Below are positions 6,597-8,126 of a stretch of 8,126 nucleotides of DNA, piece by piece. The DNA is taken from NCBI GenBank assembly GCA_019409045.1, contig DXVG01000068.1, positions 1 to 8,126 of the forward strand, written 5' to 3'. A program made the position numbers and the translations under genes. The notes beneath the pieces are model-generated. The model was not told the DNA's origin. It saw nothing but the letters and a program-made list of their open reading frames with translations, and did no database searches. Position 1 is the first letter of the stretch. Each line of letters starts with the position of its first letter. Source of the stretch: Clostridiales bacterium (GTDB lineage Bacteria; Bacillota; Clostridia; Christensenellales; Aristaeellaceae).

Positions 6597-7703
6597 ATGC
6601 AGATCGAAGGCAAGCGGCGCTCGGTTTGGACGCGCGCGCTGGCGTACTTTTTTGCGGCCATGCTGCTTTTGACGCTGGTCAGCCGCGCGGCGGACGCGAT
6701 TCTCCTGCCGCTCGTGGACTGCGGCCGCCCCCTGCCGGGCGCGCTCAACCATGTGGTGAGCGCAAGCGGCGTCATCGAGGCGGAGGAGCAGCGCCCCGTC
6801 GCGGCGGAGCCGGGGCTTTCCATCGCCCGCGTCTATGTCCGCGCCGGGCAGCGCGTGGAGGCGGGGGAGGCGCTCATCGCCTATGACGGCGAATCCCTCC
6901 GGCGCGCGCTGGAGGAAAAGCAGGCGGCGCTGGATGCGCTCGCCCTGCAGGCGCAGCTGGACGCGCTGGATTCGGGCGGGAGCGCGCCCTCCGAGGGAGC
7001 CGCGCAGACCGGCGCGTCCGGCGACGCCGCGCTGCAAAGGCAGGTCATTGAGCAGAAGCTGCGCGCGCTGGAGATCGACGCGGCGCAGGCGGAGGTAGAC
7101 CGCCTGACGCGGCTTTTGTACGACGGCGCGACGCTGACCGCGCCCACGGCCGGCACGGTCAGCGAGGTGCTGGTGGCGGCGGGCGACATTGCCACATCGG
7201 AGGCGGCGCTCAGGCTCGCGCCCGCGACCTCCGTGCTGGTCGTGCGCGCGCAGGTGACCGCCGAGCAGGCCGAACACCTCTCGCCCGGCATGGAGGCGCG
7301 CTTCCGGCTCTCCGGCACGGCTTCCGAGGCCGAGGCCCGCGCGACGTTGCGCACTCTCGCGCCCACCCCGTCGGGCTTCGAGGCCGTGTTCGAACTGCCG
7401 GAGGGATATGGGGAAGTCGGGCAGTCCGTCTCCCTGACCACTGCGCAGACGACCGAGACCTACGACATGTGCGTGCCGCTGGGCGCCATCGTCTATCGCG
7501 GGGAAACAACGGGCGTGTACCGCATCCGCACGGGGCAGAGCGTCCTCGGCGAGGTAGAGTACGCGGAGTTCGTCGCGGTGACCGTCCGGGAGACGGACGC
7601 GCAGACCGCGGCCATCGAGGGCTCGCTGCTTGCGCAGGATTCGGTGATCGTCTCCGCCAACAAGCCGGTCAATGAGGGCGACCGCGTCAGGAGCGCGGCA
7701 TGA
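6597..7703 (+). CDS. Membrane-fusion/adaptor protein (HlyD/MacA/YknX-like)
   Basis: A 368-residue periplasmic-adaptor-type protein. An N-terminal membrane anchor (about 13-38) is followed by the first half of a biotinyl/lipoyl-like domain (about 58-97, ending RAGQRVEAGEALIAYD). A short helical hairpin (about 98-125 and 145-174) is interrupted by a Gly/Ser/Ala-rich turn (126-144). The second lipoyl half is LTAPTAGTVSEVLVAAGD (180-197), and beta-barrel and membrane-proximal domains follow to the end. The split lipoyl domain around a coiled-coil hairpin is diagnostic for the family. The hairpin is short compared with TolC-docking adaptors, closer to Gram-positive YknX-type proteins. The start is ATG 6597-6599, 3 bases after the previous stop, with AAGGAGG (6582-6588) inside the permease gene. 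Such adaptors normally work with a MacB/FtsX-type exporter; that partner follows immediately with an ATGA overlap. Confidence 0.9.
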   Translation: MQIEGKRRSVWTRALAYFFAAMLLLTLVSRAADAILLPLVDCGRPLPGALNHVVSASGVIEAEEQRPVAAEPGLSIARVYVRAGQRVEAGEALIAYDGESLRRALEEKQAALDALALQAQLDALDSGGSAPSEGAAQTGASGDAALQRQVIEQKLRALEIDAAQAEVDRLTRLLYDGATLTAPTAGTVSEVLVAAGDIATSEAALRLAPATSVLVVRAQVTAEQAEHLSPGMEARFRLSGTASEAEARATLRTLAPTPSGFEAVFELPEGYGEVGQSVSLTTAQTTETYDMCVPLGAIVYRGETTGVYRIRTGQSVLGEVEYAEFVAVTVRETDAQTAAIEGSLLAQDSVIVSANKPVNEGDRVRSAA

Positions 7704-8126
7704 GGCGCGCGGCGATGCGGCTGTTCTGGCTGGCGGCGTTCGCCCTCTGCCTCACAGCGGCCGCGTGCAGCGCCCTCGACATGCGGGGGATGTGGGAAGA
7801 CCGCGCGGCGTGCTCCATCGCGCCCTCCACCGGGGACGAGCTGGCGCCGCTGGAGGCCCTGTACCCCGAGATCGAATGGACGGCCTATGCGCAGGGCGAG
7901 GCAGCCCTGTCCGTGGCAAACGACGCGCTCCCGGCCCGCGCCGCGCAGGTGTGCGAGCTGGCCTTCCTGGGCGACCCCGGACGCATCGCCCCCTTCTGCG
8001 TCGCCTCCGGGAGGCTCCCGCGGGAGGGGGAGAGCGGCGTGTGCGCGCTGGACGCGCAGTCCGCATGGGCGCTGTTTCGCACCACGGACGCAGGCGGCAA
8101 TCGCGTGCGCGTGGACGGCGATGCAC
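7700..8126 (+). CDS. MacB/FtsX-like ABC permease, 5' part (cut by window edge)
   Basis: The frame is open from ATG 7700-7702 to the right edge (142 codons, no stop), so this is the N-terminal part only. It overlaps the adaptor stop as ATGA and has AGGAG (7689-7693) 6 bases upstream. The N-terminus is a hydrophobic helix (about 8-25). After it comes an extracytoplasmic region resembling the MacB core domain: SGRLPREGESGVCALD (103-118), then AWALFRTTDAGGNRVRVDG (122-140), matching the usual 'GRlP..ge..v.ld...a..lf...d..G..v.v.g' pattern. It has six cysteines, at 17, 23, 38, 85, 100 and 115. The sequence TAAAC at 19-23 resembles a weak lipobox, so a lipoprotein cannot be excluded. The class assignment is inference from this core motif and the adaptor next to it; the later membrane helices are outside the window. 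Confidence 0.7.
   Translation, partial: MRRAAMRLFWLAAFALCLTAAACSALDMRGMWEDRAACSIAPSTGDELAPLEALYPEIEWTAYAQGEAALSVANDALPARAAQVCELAFLGDPGRIAPFCVASGRLPREGESGVCALDAQSAWALFRTTDAGGNRVRVDGDA

Noticed and set aside
5904..7277. 457-codon minus-strand open frame opposite the second permease and adaptor
   Set aside because: It spans two well-supported plus-strand genes, is low-complexity and Arg/Gln-rich, and has no recognisable motif.

Overview
The window is GC-rich apart from its first ~400 bases. It has strong GGAGG-type ribosome binding sites and tightly overlapping genes. Its content is an OmpR-class two-component system, a carbohydrate-type ABC importer lacking its own ATPase gene, a MacA/YknX-like adaptor and an FtsX/MacB-like permease. 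This suggests a high-GC Clostridia-type Firmicute such as an uncultured gut lineage. That assignment is inference from gene style; there is no marker gene.

Layout. Bases 1-400 are clearly more AT-rich and hold only an orphan open frame without a usable start (best on the minus strand, 83-385), probably the remnant of another gene. Bases 407-614 are a GC-rich spacer with no convincing gene. The minus strand then carries a two-gene operon read from right to left: a response regulator (1874-2548) and a sensor histidine kinase (615-1877), coupled by an ATGA overlap. A 157-base divergent intergenic region (2549-2705) holds a near-consensus promoter for the regulator, a -10-like element for the rightward operon, and between them a symmetric array of four hexamers (two TTAGA-N5-TTAGA direct-repeat boxes, back to back). 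The plus strand carries a five-gene operon that runs off the right edge: a secreted beta-propeller/solute-binding fusion (2706-4910), two MalF/MalG-type permeases (4891-5748 and 5745-6593), a membrane-fusion protein (6597-7703) and the 5' part of a MacB/FtsX-like permease (7700 onward).

How it may work together (inference): the kinase senses an extracellular or envelope signal, and the phosphorylated regulator binds the central array. It would repress or tune its own promoter and activate the rightward operon, whose promoter has no good -35. That operon joins an import-type module to an export/efflux-type module in one transcript with coupled translation. This combination is the most unusual thing in the window. 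No ATPase gene for either module is present here; one may lie beyond the right edge or be supplied in trans.
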